Shown here one piece after another: positions 42,895-51,273 of a stretch of 64,000 nucleotides of DNA (positions are counted from its first letter, which is position 1; every line of letters starts with the position of its first letter). Source of the DNA: an uncultured Acetobacteraceae bacterium (GTDB taxonomy: Bacteria > Pseudomonadota > Alphaproteobacteria > Acetobacterales > Acetobacteraceae); contig CAIYDT010000046.1 in assembly GCA_903924985.1 (NCBI GenBank), positions 17,820 through 81,819 on the forward strand, in the 5' to 3' direction. Below the pieces are notes generated by a model that was not told the origin of the DNA, did no database searches, and saw nothing but the letters and a program-made list of their open reading frames with translations. Made by a program: the position numbers and the translations under genes.

Positions 42895-43199
42895 GACGAT
42901 AATTTTCCCTTGAGAACTCTGGTGCTGTACTCGGCCACGAGGGCCTTCGTGATGGTCGCGAGTTGGTTTCGTTCCTTCTGGCTCAGGTCGGCCCGTTCGC
43001 CTTTTGCGAAGATGGTAATCAGAAACACGGGGATCATCGGCCCACTGTAGAAGGTGATCGTGCGATACCCGCCGCGCTTACCCTTCCCGCGTCCGGCAAC
43101 CCGAAATTTTCTGCAACCGCCAGTGCCGGGCATTTCGTCCCCTGCCTTGGGATGGGCGGCCAGATAAGTGACAAGCTCTTCAACTTCCTCCCTCGACAA
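42891..43199 (-). CDS. RelE/HigB-type toxin, start codon uncertain
   Basis: A toxin of the RelE/ParE superfamily, an mRNA interferase of the HigB-like group. The recognisable core is SREEVEELVTYLAAHPKAGDEMPGTGGCRKFRVAG and ITFYSGPMIPVFLITIFAKGERADLS. The only in-frame start codon downstream of a stop at 43275-43277 is the TTG at 43199, which gives 102 residues. But family-like coding sequence (TVCETHSFRRAADSAG) continues upstream to about 43250 with no ATG, GTG or TTG, only an ATA at 43265. The gene may have lost its original start, or use a non-standard one. Confidence 0.8.
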   Translation of the reverse strand: MSREEVEELVTYLAAHPKAGDEMPGTGGCRKFRVAGRGKGKRGGYRTITFYSGPMIPVFLITIFAKGERADLSQKERNQLATITKALVAEYSTRVLKGKLSS

Positions 43200-43260
43200 A
43201 CCCGCGGAGTCCGCGGCCCGCCGGAAACTGTGGGTCTCGCAAACGGTATGTAGGTTTTGG

Positions 43261-43289
43261 TTTATATGCGTGTTTCACATATACGTCAA
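43261..43289 (-). promoter_or_regulatory. sigma70-type promoter with overlapping palindrome for higBA
   Basis: On the minus strand TTGACG (43289-43284) and TATAAA (43266-43261) are separated by exactly 17 bases, a near-consensus promoter facing the toxin-antitoxin genes. The palindrome TATATG-N9-CATATA (43263-43283) overlaps both elements, a natural position for autorepression by the antitoxin. Transcription would begin around 43254, which is downstream of the ATA codon mentioned for the toxin. Confidence 0.6.
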
Positions 43290-43356
43290 GCCAATATCGG
43301 CAGCTGCACTGAAAAATGGCGGCCGGCGGTTCCCGACCGGCCCCAACCCGGCCGCC

Positions 43357-43803
43357 CTATCCCGGCGCATCCCCCGGACGCACCGCATCCGGCCCGACCG
43401 TTACGGTCCGTCCCGGCACCGTCGTTGACGATGATGCCTTCACCGCCGGATGCGCCCCCGTCGTGGGCTGGAACGTGTGCCGCGGCCGCAGCTTGTTCTC
43501 CGGTGCTGGCTGGTGCATCGCGCGCTGCTGCTTGTGCCAGGCTTTGACGTCCTCCACGGTCACGAACCCCTTCCCCCCCGCGTCGATCTCCGCGAAGTGC
43601 CTGAAAAGGCTGGGGTAGCCGGACTTGGCCTGCTCCAATGTCAGGTGCCCGTCATGCGCCGAATTGGCCTGCGCAAAATGCTGTTGCCAGGTTACCCTTG
43701 TATGCGTGGATTTCGCGGGGGTGGCCGGCCCGGCGTCCTCCGCCAGCGCCGGCAGCGCGAGGCAAGGCAGGACGAACAGGGCGGCGAGCAACGTGCGTTT
43801 CAT
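43357..43803 (-). CDS. secreted EF-hand-like protein
   Basis: A 148-residue exported protein. The Sec signal peptide is MKRTLLAALFVLPCLALPALAE. Two degenerate EF-hand loops follow at about residues 53-64 (NSAHDGHLTLEQ) and 75-90 (DAGGKGFVTVED); the first has only some of the calcium-coordinating acidic residues. The C-terminal 45 residues are Pro/Thr-rich and basic. The ATG at 43803 is preferred over the longer frame, because it begins with the signal peptide behind TAGGAGG. Confidence 0.75.
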   Translation of the reverse strand: MKRTLLAALFVLPCLALPALAEDAGPATPAKSTHTRVTWQQHFAQANSAHDGHLTLEQAKSGYPSLFRHFAEIDAGGKGFVTVEDVKAWHKQQRAMHQPAPENKLRPRHTFQPTTGAHPAVKASSSTTVPGRTVTVGPDAVRPGDAPG

Positions 43804-43879
43804 GGTTAACCTCCTAGGGACAGAACACGAGGCCCCCAGGATGCGCACGCAATGGTTAACGAAAAGTAAACGTGGACAA

Positions 43880-44947
43880 TTATTTTGGCATACAATCGCG
43901 TATAACTTGTATCGCCAAGTCCACTCCGGCCCGATCGACATCCAAATGTGTGCAGGCCCGCACCCGATAGGCCGACATCACCGACACCGACACGCCCTGC
44001 CCCCGAGCGCGACCCGCCAATTCATCCGCCGTCATCCCCGTGCCTTTGACGTCGAAGAACACCAGATTGGTCTCCGGCGTTTCGACCACGATGCCGGGAA
44101 CCTGAGCCAACCCCCGCGCCAAGGCCGAAGCGTTCGCGTGGTCCTCAGCCAGGCGGTCGATATTGTGGTCCAGCGCATACAGGCACCCCGCCGCCGATAG
44201 CCCCGCCTGCCGCAGCGCCCCGCCCAGCCGCTGCTTCCACCGCCATGCCTGGTCGATAAACGCGGACGAGCCGCACAACACCGCCCCCAGCGGCGCCCCT
44301 AGCCCCTTGGTGAAATCCAGCCAGACGGAATCGCAGCGCGCCGCCATATCCGAAGCCGGCACCCCCGCGGCCACCACGGCGTTCATGAGCCGAGCACCAT
44401 CCATATGCGTGGCCATGCCCCAGTCGTGCGCCGCGTCCAGCACCGCGTTCAGCGCATCCAGCTTCCACACCGACCCGCCGCCGAGGTTCGCGGTCTGCTC
44501 AACCGATAGCAGCGTCTGCGGCGGTGCATTCCGCCGCTTCTCCCGAAACGCCGCCCGCATCGTCGGCACGTCGAACATGCCCCGATTCCCCCGCAGCCCC
44601 AACACCACCGCCCCAGCCAAAGCACCCGGCCCGCCGCCTTCATTGGTCACGATATGGCTCGCCTCATGCGCCAGGATCTCGTCCCCTGGCCGGCAATGCA
44701 CCGCGATGGAAATCTGGTTGCACATGGTGCCGCTGGGGAGAAAAACCGCCGCCTCCTTCCCCGTCAGCGCCGCCATGCGGTCGCACAGCGCGTTGACCGT
44801 GGGATCGTCACCGTTCTGCTCGTCCCCGACGTCGGCCCGCATCATCGCCTCCTTCATCGCGAGGGACGGCCTTGTCTGCGTGTCCGAGTACAGGTTCACC
44901 CGCACCGGCGGCAGAGCGGGATTGGGGCGGGACGGTGCGTAGGCCAT
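43880..44947 (-). CDS. threonine aldolase family PLP enzyme
   Basis: A 355-residue beta-eliminating lyase of the low-specificity L-threonine aldolase type, which cleaves threonine and related beta-hydroxy amino acids to glycine plus aldehyde. Landmarks are YSDTQTRPSLAMKEAM near residue 20, GDDPTVNALCDRMAALTGKEAAVFLPSGTMCNQ near residue 45, HEASHIV near residue 92, ATHMDGARLMNA near residue 180 and the PLP Lys in DFTKGLGAPLGAV near residue 215. The ATG start gives MAYAPSRPNPALPP; the longer frame runs over the next gene. Confidence 0.92.
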   Translation of the reverse strand: MAYAPSRPNPALPPVRVNLYSDTQTRPSLAMKEAMMRADVGDEQNGDDPTVNALCDRMAALTGKEAAVFLPSGTMCNQISIAVHCRPGDEILAHEASHIVTNEGGGPGALAGAVVLGLRGNRGMFDVPTMRAAFREKRRNAPPQTLLSVEQTANLGGGSVWKLDALNAVLDAAHDWGMATHMDGARLMNAVVAAGVPASDMAARCDSVWLDFTKGLGAPLGAVLCGSSAFIDQAWRWKQRLGGALRQAGLSAAGCLYALDHNIDRLAEDHANASALARGLAQVPGIVVETPETNLVFFDVKGTGMTADELAGRARGQGVSVSVMSAYRVRACTHLDVDRAGVDLAIQVIRDCMPK

Positions 44948-44976
44948 GGTTTTGAGGTCTCCGAGGGGCGCTTCGG

Positions 44977-45801
44977 TTAAGCAGGAACCCGCGTGTCTGT
45001 CAGCCCCAGAGCATCCATCCCCTCTTCGATATCCATCATCCGCTCCTCCCGCGCGAGCTGCCAATCCGCCAGCTTGTCCCGCGCCTGCTCGGTTTCGTAA
45101 TCGGGGTGCCATTCGCCGTCCGCGATATCGTCGTGATCCTCGGGCCGGAGTTCGATCAGGTCCGGCAGGCGCGACATCTTGGCGATGAACGCGTCGCAGG
45201 CGGCGGTAAAGGCGGGAATGGCCTCGGGCAGAAGGTCAGTGAACTCTTTCACCCCAATCCAGTCGTGCAGCGACAGACCGGCCTTGGCCGCCCGCCGCTC
45301 CTCATATGCGCGCTGCCCGCCTTTCAGCGACCCCACCCGTTCAGCGATTTCTCGCGACCGGTCGGGGCTGACATGCAGCACGCGATACCGCGCAATTCCG
45401 AGAAGGTCGGTCGCGGCCGGGTCGGGTGCGAACAATGAGAGGCTCCCCGGGGTGCTGGCCGGCGTGATGTCCACCAGCGTCCCGTCCGGTTCCTCCCAGA
45501 CGGCATGGGCTACCGCGGTCAGCAGCATGTCCGGCCACTCCCGCAGCCGCCAACCATACCGGATCGCGCCGCCGTCGATGTCGATCCGCGCCTGCACACC
45601 GTCCACGGGCCAGCCATACAGGCCAAGATGGTCGTCGCGCAGCTCGATCCGCACCGGCTGGCCGGCACCGATCTCAGCCAGCAAGGCCCGCACATGCGGC
45701 GCGTCCGCGTCGGGCACGACCTGACCCGTGAAGATATCGTCGTCGAGTTCCAGCAGAACGTCCGCAAGATCGCGCTTATGGTGGATGGCCAGGTCAGGCA
45801 T
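44977..45801 (-). CDS. conserved hypothetical protein
   Basis: A 274-residue soluble protein, no signal peptide or membrane segment, rich in acidic residues. The clearest motif is AHAVWEEPDGTLVDITPAS near residue 105, a His/Trp-containing segment found in several uncharacterised proteins. The C-terminal third (AAKAGLSLHDWIGV onward) is helical and ends in a charged region. It is divergent from the FAD-linked dehydrogenase gene. I do not recognise a function. Confidence 0.6.
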   Translation of the reverse strand: MPDLAIHHKRDLADVLLELDDDIFTGQVVPDADAPHVRALLAEIGAGQPVRIELRDDHLGLYGWPVDGVQARIDIDGGAIRYGWRLREWPDMLLTAVAHAVWEEPDGTLVDITPASTPGSLSLFAPDPAATDLLGIARYRVLHVSPDRSREIAERVGSLKGGQRAYEERRAAKAGLSLHDWIGVKEFTDLLPEAIPAFTAACDAFIAKMSRLPDLIELRPEDHDDIADGEWHPDYETEQARDKLADWQLAREERMMDIEEGMDALGLTDTRVPA

Positions 45802-45892
45802 GTATCAGGTCACTCGGTTCAGGCTGGATGGCTAGCTTGCCACCGGCCGCGCGCCGGTCCAATCCTCCCCCCACCACGCCTGGGGGTCCGCC

Positions 45893-47269
45893 ATGTCCGT
45901 CGACACTGTTATCGAAGCCGCCCGCGTCTTTCTCGGCGAGCGCATCACCACCAACGCCGCGCTGCGCGACCACCACTCGCATGGCCAGGACACGCAGACC
46001 CCGGTGCAGCCGGACGCCGTGGCCTTCGTCGAGACGACCGAGGAAGTCTCCCGCCTGCTCGCCCTGTGCTACGCCGAGCATGTGCCGGTCGTGCCGTGGG
46101 GGGCCGGAACGTCGCTGGAGGGGCATGTGACCCCGGTCAGGGGCGGCATCACCATCGACCTGTCCCGCATGGCCGCCGTGCTGGACGTCAGCCAGCCGGA
46201 CATGGATTGCCGCGTGCAGGCAGGCGTCACCCGCGAACAACTCAACACCCACCTGCGTGATTCCGGGTTATTTTTCCCGGTCGATCCCGGCACCTCGGCC
46301 TGCACCGTCGGCGGCATGTGCGCCACCCGAGCTTCCGGCACCAACGCGGTGCGGTATGGGACGATGCGGGAAAATGCGATGGGCCTGACGGTGGTGATGG
46401 CCGACGGGCGTGTCATCAAGACCGGCGGGCGCGTGCGCAAATCCTCCACCGGCTACGACCTCACCCGGTTGTTCGTGGGGTCCGAGGGCACGCTCGGCAT
46501 CATCACCGAAATCCAGTTGCGCCTGCACGGCATCCCCGAGGCGATGTCGTCGGCGACCTGCCAGTTCCCCACGTTGGGCGACGCGGTGGAAACGGTGATC
46601 GCCATCATGCAGATGGGCATCCCGGTCGCGCGCATGGAATTGCTGGATGAGGTGCAGACTGCCGCCTCCATCGCCTATTCCAAACTAGACGGTTTGGAAG
46701 CGTTACCGAGCCTGTTCTTCGAATTTCACGGCACCGAGGCCTCGGTCGCCGAGCAGGCGCAACAGGCCGAGGAAATCGCGTCCGGATTCAGTGGGCGGGC
46801 GTTCCGTTGGGCCACCGATCCCGCCGAACGCGGCAAGCTCTGGCAGGCGCGGCATGACGCGCTCTGGGCGTGTTTGGCGCTGAAACCGGGGCATAAGGGG
46901 ATCGCGACCGATGCGATCGTGCCGATTTCGCGGCTGAACGAGGCCATTCTGGGGGCGAAAGAGGATATTCTCGCCAGCGGCCTGACGGCGCCGATCGTCG
47001 GCCATGTCGGCGACGGCAATTTCCACACGGTCATTCTGGTCCCACCCGAACCCGACGGCCTTGCCCGCGCCTGGGAACTCGACAAGAAAATCGTTGCCCG
47101 CGCCCTGGCGCTCGGCGGCTCGTGCAGCGGCGAGCACGGCGTCGGCATCGGCAAGCGCGAGTTCCTGGAAACCGAGCACGGGGCAGATGCGCTGGAAGTC
47201 ATGCGCGCCATCAAGCAAGCCCTAGATCCGAGGGGGGTGATGAACCCAGGGAAGATCTTTCTGAATTGA
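45893..47269 (+). CDS. FAD-binding D-lactate/glycolate-type dehydrogenase
   Basis: A 458-residue flavoprotein of the GlcD/D-lactate dehydrogenase (cytochrome) group. The FAD-binding domain shows VVPWGAGTSLEGHVTP near residue 68, PVDPGTSACTVGGMCATRASGTNAVRYGTMRENAMGL near residue 132, and KSSTGYDLTRLFVGSEGTLGIITEIQ near residue 185. The substrate cap ends in HVGDGNFHT near residue 375 and GSCSGEHGVGIGK near residue 412. It oxidises D-2-hydroxy acids and passes electrons to the respiratory chain. The following DNA glycosylase start overlaps its stop. Confidence 0.92.
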   Translation: MSVDTVIEAARVFLGERITTNAALRDHHSHGQDTQTPVQPDAVAFVETTEEVSRLLALCYAEHVPVVPWGAGTSLEGHVTPVRGGITIDLSRMAAVLDVSQPDMDCRVQAGVTREQLNTHLRDSGLFFPVDPGTSACTVGGMCATRASGTNAVRYGTMRENAMGLTVVMADGRVIKTGGRVRKSSTGYDLTRLFVGSEGTLGIITEIQLRLHGIPEAMSSATCQFPTLGDAVETVIAIMQMGIPVARMELLDEVQTAASIAYSKLDGLEALPSLFFEFHGTEASVAEQAQQAEEIASGFSGRAFRWATDPAERGKLWQARHDALWACLALKPGHKGIATDAIVPISRLNEAILGAKEDILASGLTAPIVGHVGDGNFHTVILVPPEPDGLARAWELDKKIVARALALGGSCSGEHGVGIGKREFLETEHGADALEVMRAIKQALDPRGVMNPGKIFLN

Positions 47270-47847
47270 GCGGTCATGTTCTGCCCGACCTGCTGGTGCC
47301 GGGCCTTAAGCTGGTCATATGCGGGTCGGCCGCCGGCACCGCCTCCGCCCGCCGGGGGGCTTATTACGCGGGTCCCGGCAACAAATTTTGGCCGATCCTG
47401 GCAGCGACCGGGCTGACGCCCCGTTTGTTGCAACCGGAAGAATTCCCACTATTGCTCGGGTTCGGCATCGGCCTGACCGATCTGGCAAAGCATGCGTCCG
47501 GCCCGGATACCGCGATCCGGCGGGATCATTATGACCCCGATGGGTTAGCCGCTCGTATTCGTACATGCCGGCCGGGGATGCTTGCTTTCAACGGAAAGCG
47601 GGCGGCAGCGACGTTTCTGGGCGTCAGGGGATCCACCTTGCAGTTTGGCAAAGGGCCGGACCTGCCCGATTTTCCGCCAATTTTCGTTCTCCCATCGACT
47701 TCTGGTCTGGCGTCCAGACATTGGGATGCAGGGTACTGGCATCGAATGGCGGAAGGCGCTTCGCCTTTCCGCCCTACCCTCCAAACTGCTGCCGTAACGT
47801 CGGCTTATGCACCTTCCCCGTCGCATTGCGCGGCAACGCCTCGGTAA
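47266..47847 (+). CDS. mug: G:T/U mismatch-specific DNA glycosylase (Mug/TDG type)
   Basis: A uracil-DNA glycosylase superfamily member of the Mug type. Motif A is LVICGSAAGTASARRGAYYAGPGNKFWPIL near residue 19; FGIGLTDLAKHAS near residue 68 and VLPSTSGLASRHWD near residue 143 complete the core. It removes uracil or thymine mispaired with guanine. The start is a TTG that overlaps the preceding TGA by one base, giving 193 residues. The last 25 or so residues are antisense to the acyl-CoA ligase end (74-base overlap) and look like read-through, since Mug proteins are usually about 165-170 residues. Confidence 0.8.
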   Translation: MSGHVLPDLLVPGLKLVICGSAAGTASARRGAYYAGPGNKFWPILAATGLTPRLLQPEEFPLLLGFGIGLTDLAKHASGPDTAIRRDHYDPDGLAARIRTCRPGMLAFNGKRAAATFLGVRGSTLQFGKGPDLPDFPPIFVLPSTSGLASRHWDAGYWHRMAEGASPFRPTLQTAAVTSAYAPSPSHCAATPR

Positions 47848-49294
47848 ACACTACGGAATGAGGAAGCTTGTAGCGCGCCAAATTCGCCGCGCAATGCGCC
47901 ATGACCTGGTCCTCGGTCAGGGTCATATCGGGTTTGACGACCACCACCGCGCGGCCGACCTCCCCCCATCGCTGGTCGGCGACGGCGATCACCGCCGCCT
48001 CCGCCAACGCGGGAATCTGGTACAAAACATTCTCCACCTCGGCCGGGTACACATTCTCCCCGCCGGAGATATACATGTCCTTCCACCGGTCGACGATGTA
48101 GTAAAATCCTTCATCGTCCATCGTCGCGGCATCGCCGGTGTGCAGCCAGCCATCGGTGAAGGCACCAGCGGTGGCCTCGGGCTTCTGCCAATATCCAGGG
48201 GTGATGTGATCGCCCCGCACCCACAACTCCCCAACTTCGTTTGCCGGTGCATCCGACCCATCGGCGCGAGCCACTTTCACCTGCCCGTGCAGGATCGGCT
48301 TGCCCGCCGATCCCAGCTTCCGGATGGCGTCTTCCTTGTCCAGCACCATCACGATGGGACTCGTTTCAGTCATGCCGAAACCCTGCTGCAGAATCACCCC
48401 ACGCTCATTCCAGGCATTCAGGATCGCATTGGGCGTCGGCGCCCCGCCCACCCCGGCGAACACCAGCCGGCTGAGGTCGGTGCGCGCGAAATCCGGGTGC
48501 GCCCCCATGAACTGGTAGATCGCCGGCACGCCGAACATATGGGTGATGTCCATGGCGGGATCGCCGATCAGCCGCAGCGCCTGACCCGGATCGAACGCCC
48601 GCATGATGACAACCGTTCCGCCGTAATGAAACGCCGGATTGGCGAACACGTTCAGCCCACCCGTGTGGAACAGCGGCAGCACCCCCAGAAACACGGTAGA
48701 GCGGGATATAATCGCCGGCCCCGAACAATTCACCACGTTCCAGAAATTCATCGCATGCGTGACGATGACACCCTTCGGCAACCCCGTCGTACCGGAGGTG
48801 TACAGAATGGTCGAGATTTCCTCCAACGTCACGACTTCGGGTCGCGCCAACGCCGAAGCCGCCGAGATCGCCTGCTCGTAAGCGGATGCCGGCGTCCCGA
48901 AGGCGCACAACCGCATCGCCGGAAAGCTTTCCCCCAATACCCCCGCTCGGTCCGCGAATTCCAGGTCGTGGACCAACGCCACCGGAGCGCAGTCCGTCAG
49001 GATCGCCCGCAGTTCCGGCACCGCCAACCGCCAATTCAACGGCACGAACACCGCGCCGAGCCGAGCTGTGGCGAACTGCACCTCGAATGTCTCGGTCGTA
49101 TTGGGGGCGAACACCGCCACCCGGTCGCCGCGCTTCACCCCGAACGTATCGCGCAGCACCGACGCCAACCGTCCGATACGTTCGTCGAACATCGCATAGG
49201 TAAAACGCCGCCCACTGCCCAGATCCACGGCGGCCAACGATTCCGGCCGTCGCATGGCATTGTTGGAAATCCAGTCGTAGTAAAGCGCCGCCAT
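47774..49294 (-). CDS. acyl-CoA synthetase (AMP-forming ligase)
   Basis: A 506-residue adenylate-forming ligase. The P-loop-like motif is TILYTSGTTGLPKGVI near residue 165, followed by LQQGFGMTETSPIVM near residue 300, GWLHTGDAATMDDEGFYYIVDRWKDMYISGGENVYPAEVE near residue 390, and the catalytic Lys in PRNATGKVHK near residue 495. It activates a carboxylic acid as an acyl adenylate and then the CoA thioester. The ATG at 49294 gives MAALYYDWISNNAMRRP, the normal domain start. It follows the CYP153 gene by five bases, so the pair likely works on the same alkane-derived acid. Confidence 0.93.
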   Translation of the reverse strand: MAALYYDWISNNAMRRPESLAAVDLGSGRRFTYAMFDERIGRLASVLRDTFGVKRGDRVAVFAPNTTETFEVQFATARLGAVFVPLNWRLAVPELRAILTDCAPVALVHDLEFADRAGVLGESFPAMRLCAFGTPASAYEQAISAASALARPEVVTLEEISTILYTSGTTGLPKGVIVTHAMNFWNVVNCSGPAIISRSTVFLGVLPLFHTGGLNVFANPAFHYGGTVVIMRAFDPGQALRLIGDPAMDITHMFGVPAIYQFMGAHPDFARTDLSRLVFAGVGGAPTPNAILNAWNERGVILQQGFGMTETSPIVMVLDKEDAIRKLGSAGKPILHGQVKVARADGSDAPANEVGELWVRGDHITPGYWQKPEATAGAFTDGWLHTGDAATMDDEGFYYIVDRWKDMYISGGENVYPAEVENVLYQIPALAEAAVIAVADQRWGEVGRAVVVVKPDMTLTEDQVMAHCAANLARYKLPHSVVFTEALPRNATGKVHKPTLRQQFGG

Positions 49295-49299
49295 CGGCG

Positions 49300-50547
49300 T
49301 TACGCCGGAATGCGCACGGGCATCGACACGATACCGCGAATCAGGTTGGAATAGCCGCGCTTGGGTTCCTCCATCACTTCGATGACTGGGAAGCGTTTCA
49401 GGATTTCCTCCCACAGGATGGTTAGTTGCATCTCCGCCAGCCGGTTTCCGACGCAGCGATGGATGCCGAACCCGAAGGACAGATGCTGGCGGGGACGAGC
49501 GCGGTTGATGACGAACTGGTTGGCGTTCTCGATACCATCCTCATCGCGGTTGCCCGAGATGTACCACATCACGACCTTATCCCCTTTTCGTATCGGCTTT
49601 CCCCCCAGCTCCGCATCCACCAATGCGGTGCGCCGCATATGGATCACCGGCGACTGCCAGCGGATGATCTCCGGCACCATGCTGGGAATCAGCCCGGGAT
49701 CGGCCCGCAGCTTGGCGTATTGATCGGGATTCCTGCTCAGCGCGAGCAGACCGCCGCTGATGGAATTCCGCGTGGTATCGTTCCCCCCCACGATCAGAAG
49801 CAGCAGATTGCCCAAAAACTCCGCCGGCCGGCTCGGCAGGTCCCGGGTCGCTTCTCCGTGAGCCAGCATCGAAATCAGATCGGGCCTCGGTGGCAATAAA
49901 GCGCGCTCCTTCCACAATTCCGTGAAATACGCCACCGCCCCTTGCAACACCTCATCCCGCTTGGCATCGGAATCGATCTCCGTCCCCGCCCGCGTGTTCA
50001 CCGACGCGACATTCGACCAGTACGTCAGCTTCCGTCGCTCCTCGAACGGGAAATCGAACAAAGTCGCCAGCATCTGGGTGGTCAGTTCCACCGACACCAG
50101 ATCGACCCAATCGAATATTTCACCGCGCGGCAAGCTGTCCAGAATACGGCAGGCGCGCTCCCGAATCGTATCAGCCATCTTCGCCAAATTCATCGGCGCC
50201 ACGATGGGCGAGACCACCTTGCGCTGCGCATCGTGCTTCGGCGGGTCCATCGAAATAAAGCTCGGTCGCCGGAAATCCATCGGCACGTCGCGGATCGCGA
50301 TGCCACCCATCATGGCATCCGAGGAAAACACATGGTGGTTGGTATCGACCGCCATGATGTCTTTGTATTTGGTGACGGACCAGAATGACCCGTACATCCC
50401 GCCCTCGGTCCAATGCACCGGATCGTCGCGCCGCAGACGGGCGAAATAATCCTGCCACACATCGTCCTGGTACAGCCGTGGCTGGCTGACATCGATCGCC
50501 TCCAACGGCATCGTCCAGGGGTTTTCGATGTTCACGGGCGCGTTCAT
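49300..50547 (-). CDS. cytochrome P450, CYP153-like alkane hydroxylase
   Basis: A 415-residue soluble P450. The I-helix is LLIVGGNDTTRNSISGG near residue 245, the K-helix ExxR is in PEIIRWQSPVIHMRRTAL near residue 293, and the haem ligand Cys is in FGFGIHRCVGNRLAEMQL near residue 360. The combination of DPVHWTEGGMYGSFWSVTKYKDIMAVDTNHHVFSS near the N-terminus with GNDTTRNS matches CYP153 enzymes, which hydroxylate medium-chain alkanes at the terminal carbon. No ferredoxin or ferredoxin reductase gene is beside it. The ATG at 50547 gives the family N-terminus MNAPVNIENPWTMPLEAIDVS. Confidence 0.9.
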   Translation of the reverse strand: MNAPVNIENPWTMPLEAIDVSQPRLYQDDVWQDYFARLRRDDPVHWTEGGMYGSFWSVTKYKDIMAVDTNHHVFSSDAMMGGIAIRDVPMDFRRPSFISMDPPKHDAQRKVVSPIVAPMNLAKMADTIRERACRILDSLPRGEIFDWVDLVSVELTTQMLATLFDFPFEERRKLTYWSNVASVNTRAGTEIDSDAKRDEVLQGAVAYFTELWKERALLPPRPDLISMLAHGEATRDLPSRPAEFLGNLLLLIVGGNDTTRNSISGGLLALSRNPDQYAKLRADPGLIPSMVPEIIRWQSPVIHMRRTALVDAELGGKPIRKGDKVVMWYISGNRDEDGIENANQFVINRARPRQHLSFGFGIHRCVGNRLAEMQLTILWEEILKRFPVIEVMEEPKRGYSNLIRGIVSMPVRIPA

Positions 50548-50736
50548 GGCGTTTTCTCCTCCCGAACGCGATTCACGCGTTTCCGGGAAAGGGTAATCCG
50601 CTGCCCGAGCGGAGGCAAACATCTTCGTTGAACAAGCCACGACTGTGGCACAGGCGCCACGCTCTCACCCCGCTTATCGCCCGAATATCAACATCTTCTT
50701 GCACAATCTTGCCATGGTGCTGAATAAAATGGCGCT

Positions 50737-51273
50737 ATGCCCCGACTTGCTGCCATGGCCCTGTTGCTGCTGCTCGCCGCCTGCGGGTCCTCCGCCACGC
50801 CGGACCGCGTGGGCGGCTACGTCGGCGGCCCGGTCTCCCTCGAATGCGCCCCCTTCGCTCGGGCGCTCAGCGACGTGCGGCTATATGGCCCGGCGGGGGA
50901 CTGGTGGTGGGAGGCCCAAGGGAAGTACGCCCGTACCTATACCCCCGAGGTCGGCAGCGTGCTGGTCTTCGCCAAGACCAAACGCCTGCGCGACGGGCAC
51001 GCCGCGGTGGTATCGCGGGTGATCTCCAACCGGCAGATCCTGGTGACCCAGGCCAACTGGGTGCACCACCGGGTGACCGAGGATCAGCCGGTGATCGACA
51101 TTTCCCCCCATGGCGATTGGAGCGAAGTCCGCGTCTGGTGGCCTCCATCCAGCCAGATGGGGGTCACCGATTATCCAGCCCTCGGCTTCATCAGAGCCAG
51201 CCGCCCGGCGTCGCACGAGATGCTGGCGGCGCGCACGCCGGGGGCGATTCGGATCGCGCTCAACGGCGATTAG
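50737..51273 (+). CDS. CHAP domain lipoprotein
   Basis: A 178-residue lipoprotein with lipobox LLAAC (Cys16). The CHAP-type domain has Cys37 in LECAPFAR as likely nucleophile, His in DGHAAVVSRV near residue 85, and an Asn in TQANWV near residue 100. CHAP proteins cleave peptidoglycan peptide or cross-bridges. The extra Trp-rich region (GDWWWEAQGKYA) and WPPSSQMGV are typical of an alphaproteobacterial subgroup. It is divergent from the P450 gene and its stop overlaps the following convergent gene by four bases. Confidence 0.82.
   Translation: MPRLAAMALLLLLAACGSSATPDRVGGYVGGPVSLECAPFARALSDVRLYGPAGDWWWEAQGKYARTYTPEVGSVLVFAKTKRLRDGHAAVVSRVISNRQILVTQANWVHHRVTEDQPVIDISPHGDWSEVRVWWPPSSQMGVTDYPALGFIRASRPASHEMLAARTPGAIRIALNGD

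Noticed and set aside
43851..43941. Upstream extension of the EF-hand-like protein to 43941
   Set aside because: The ATG at 43803 begins a clear signal peptide; the extension would hide it and overlaps the threonine aldolase end.
45841..45860. ACCGGC-CGCGC-GCCGGT hairpin in the divergent gap
   Set aside because: A short GC-rich stem is expected by chance here and no T-run follows; it lies between divergent starts, so a terminator makes no sense.
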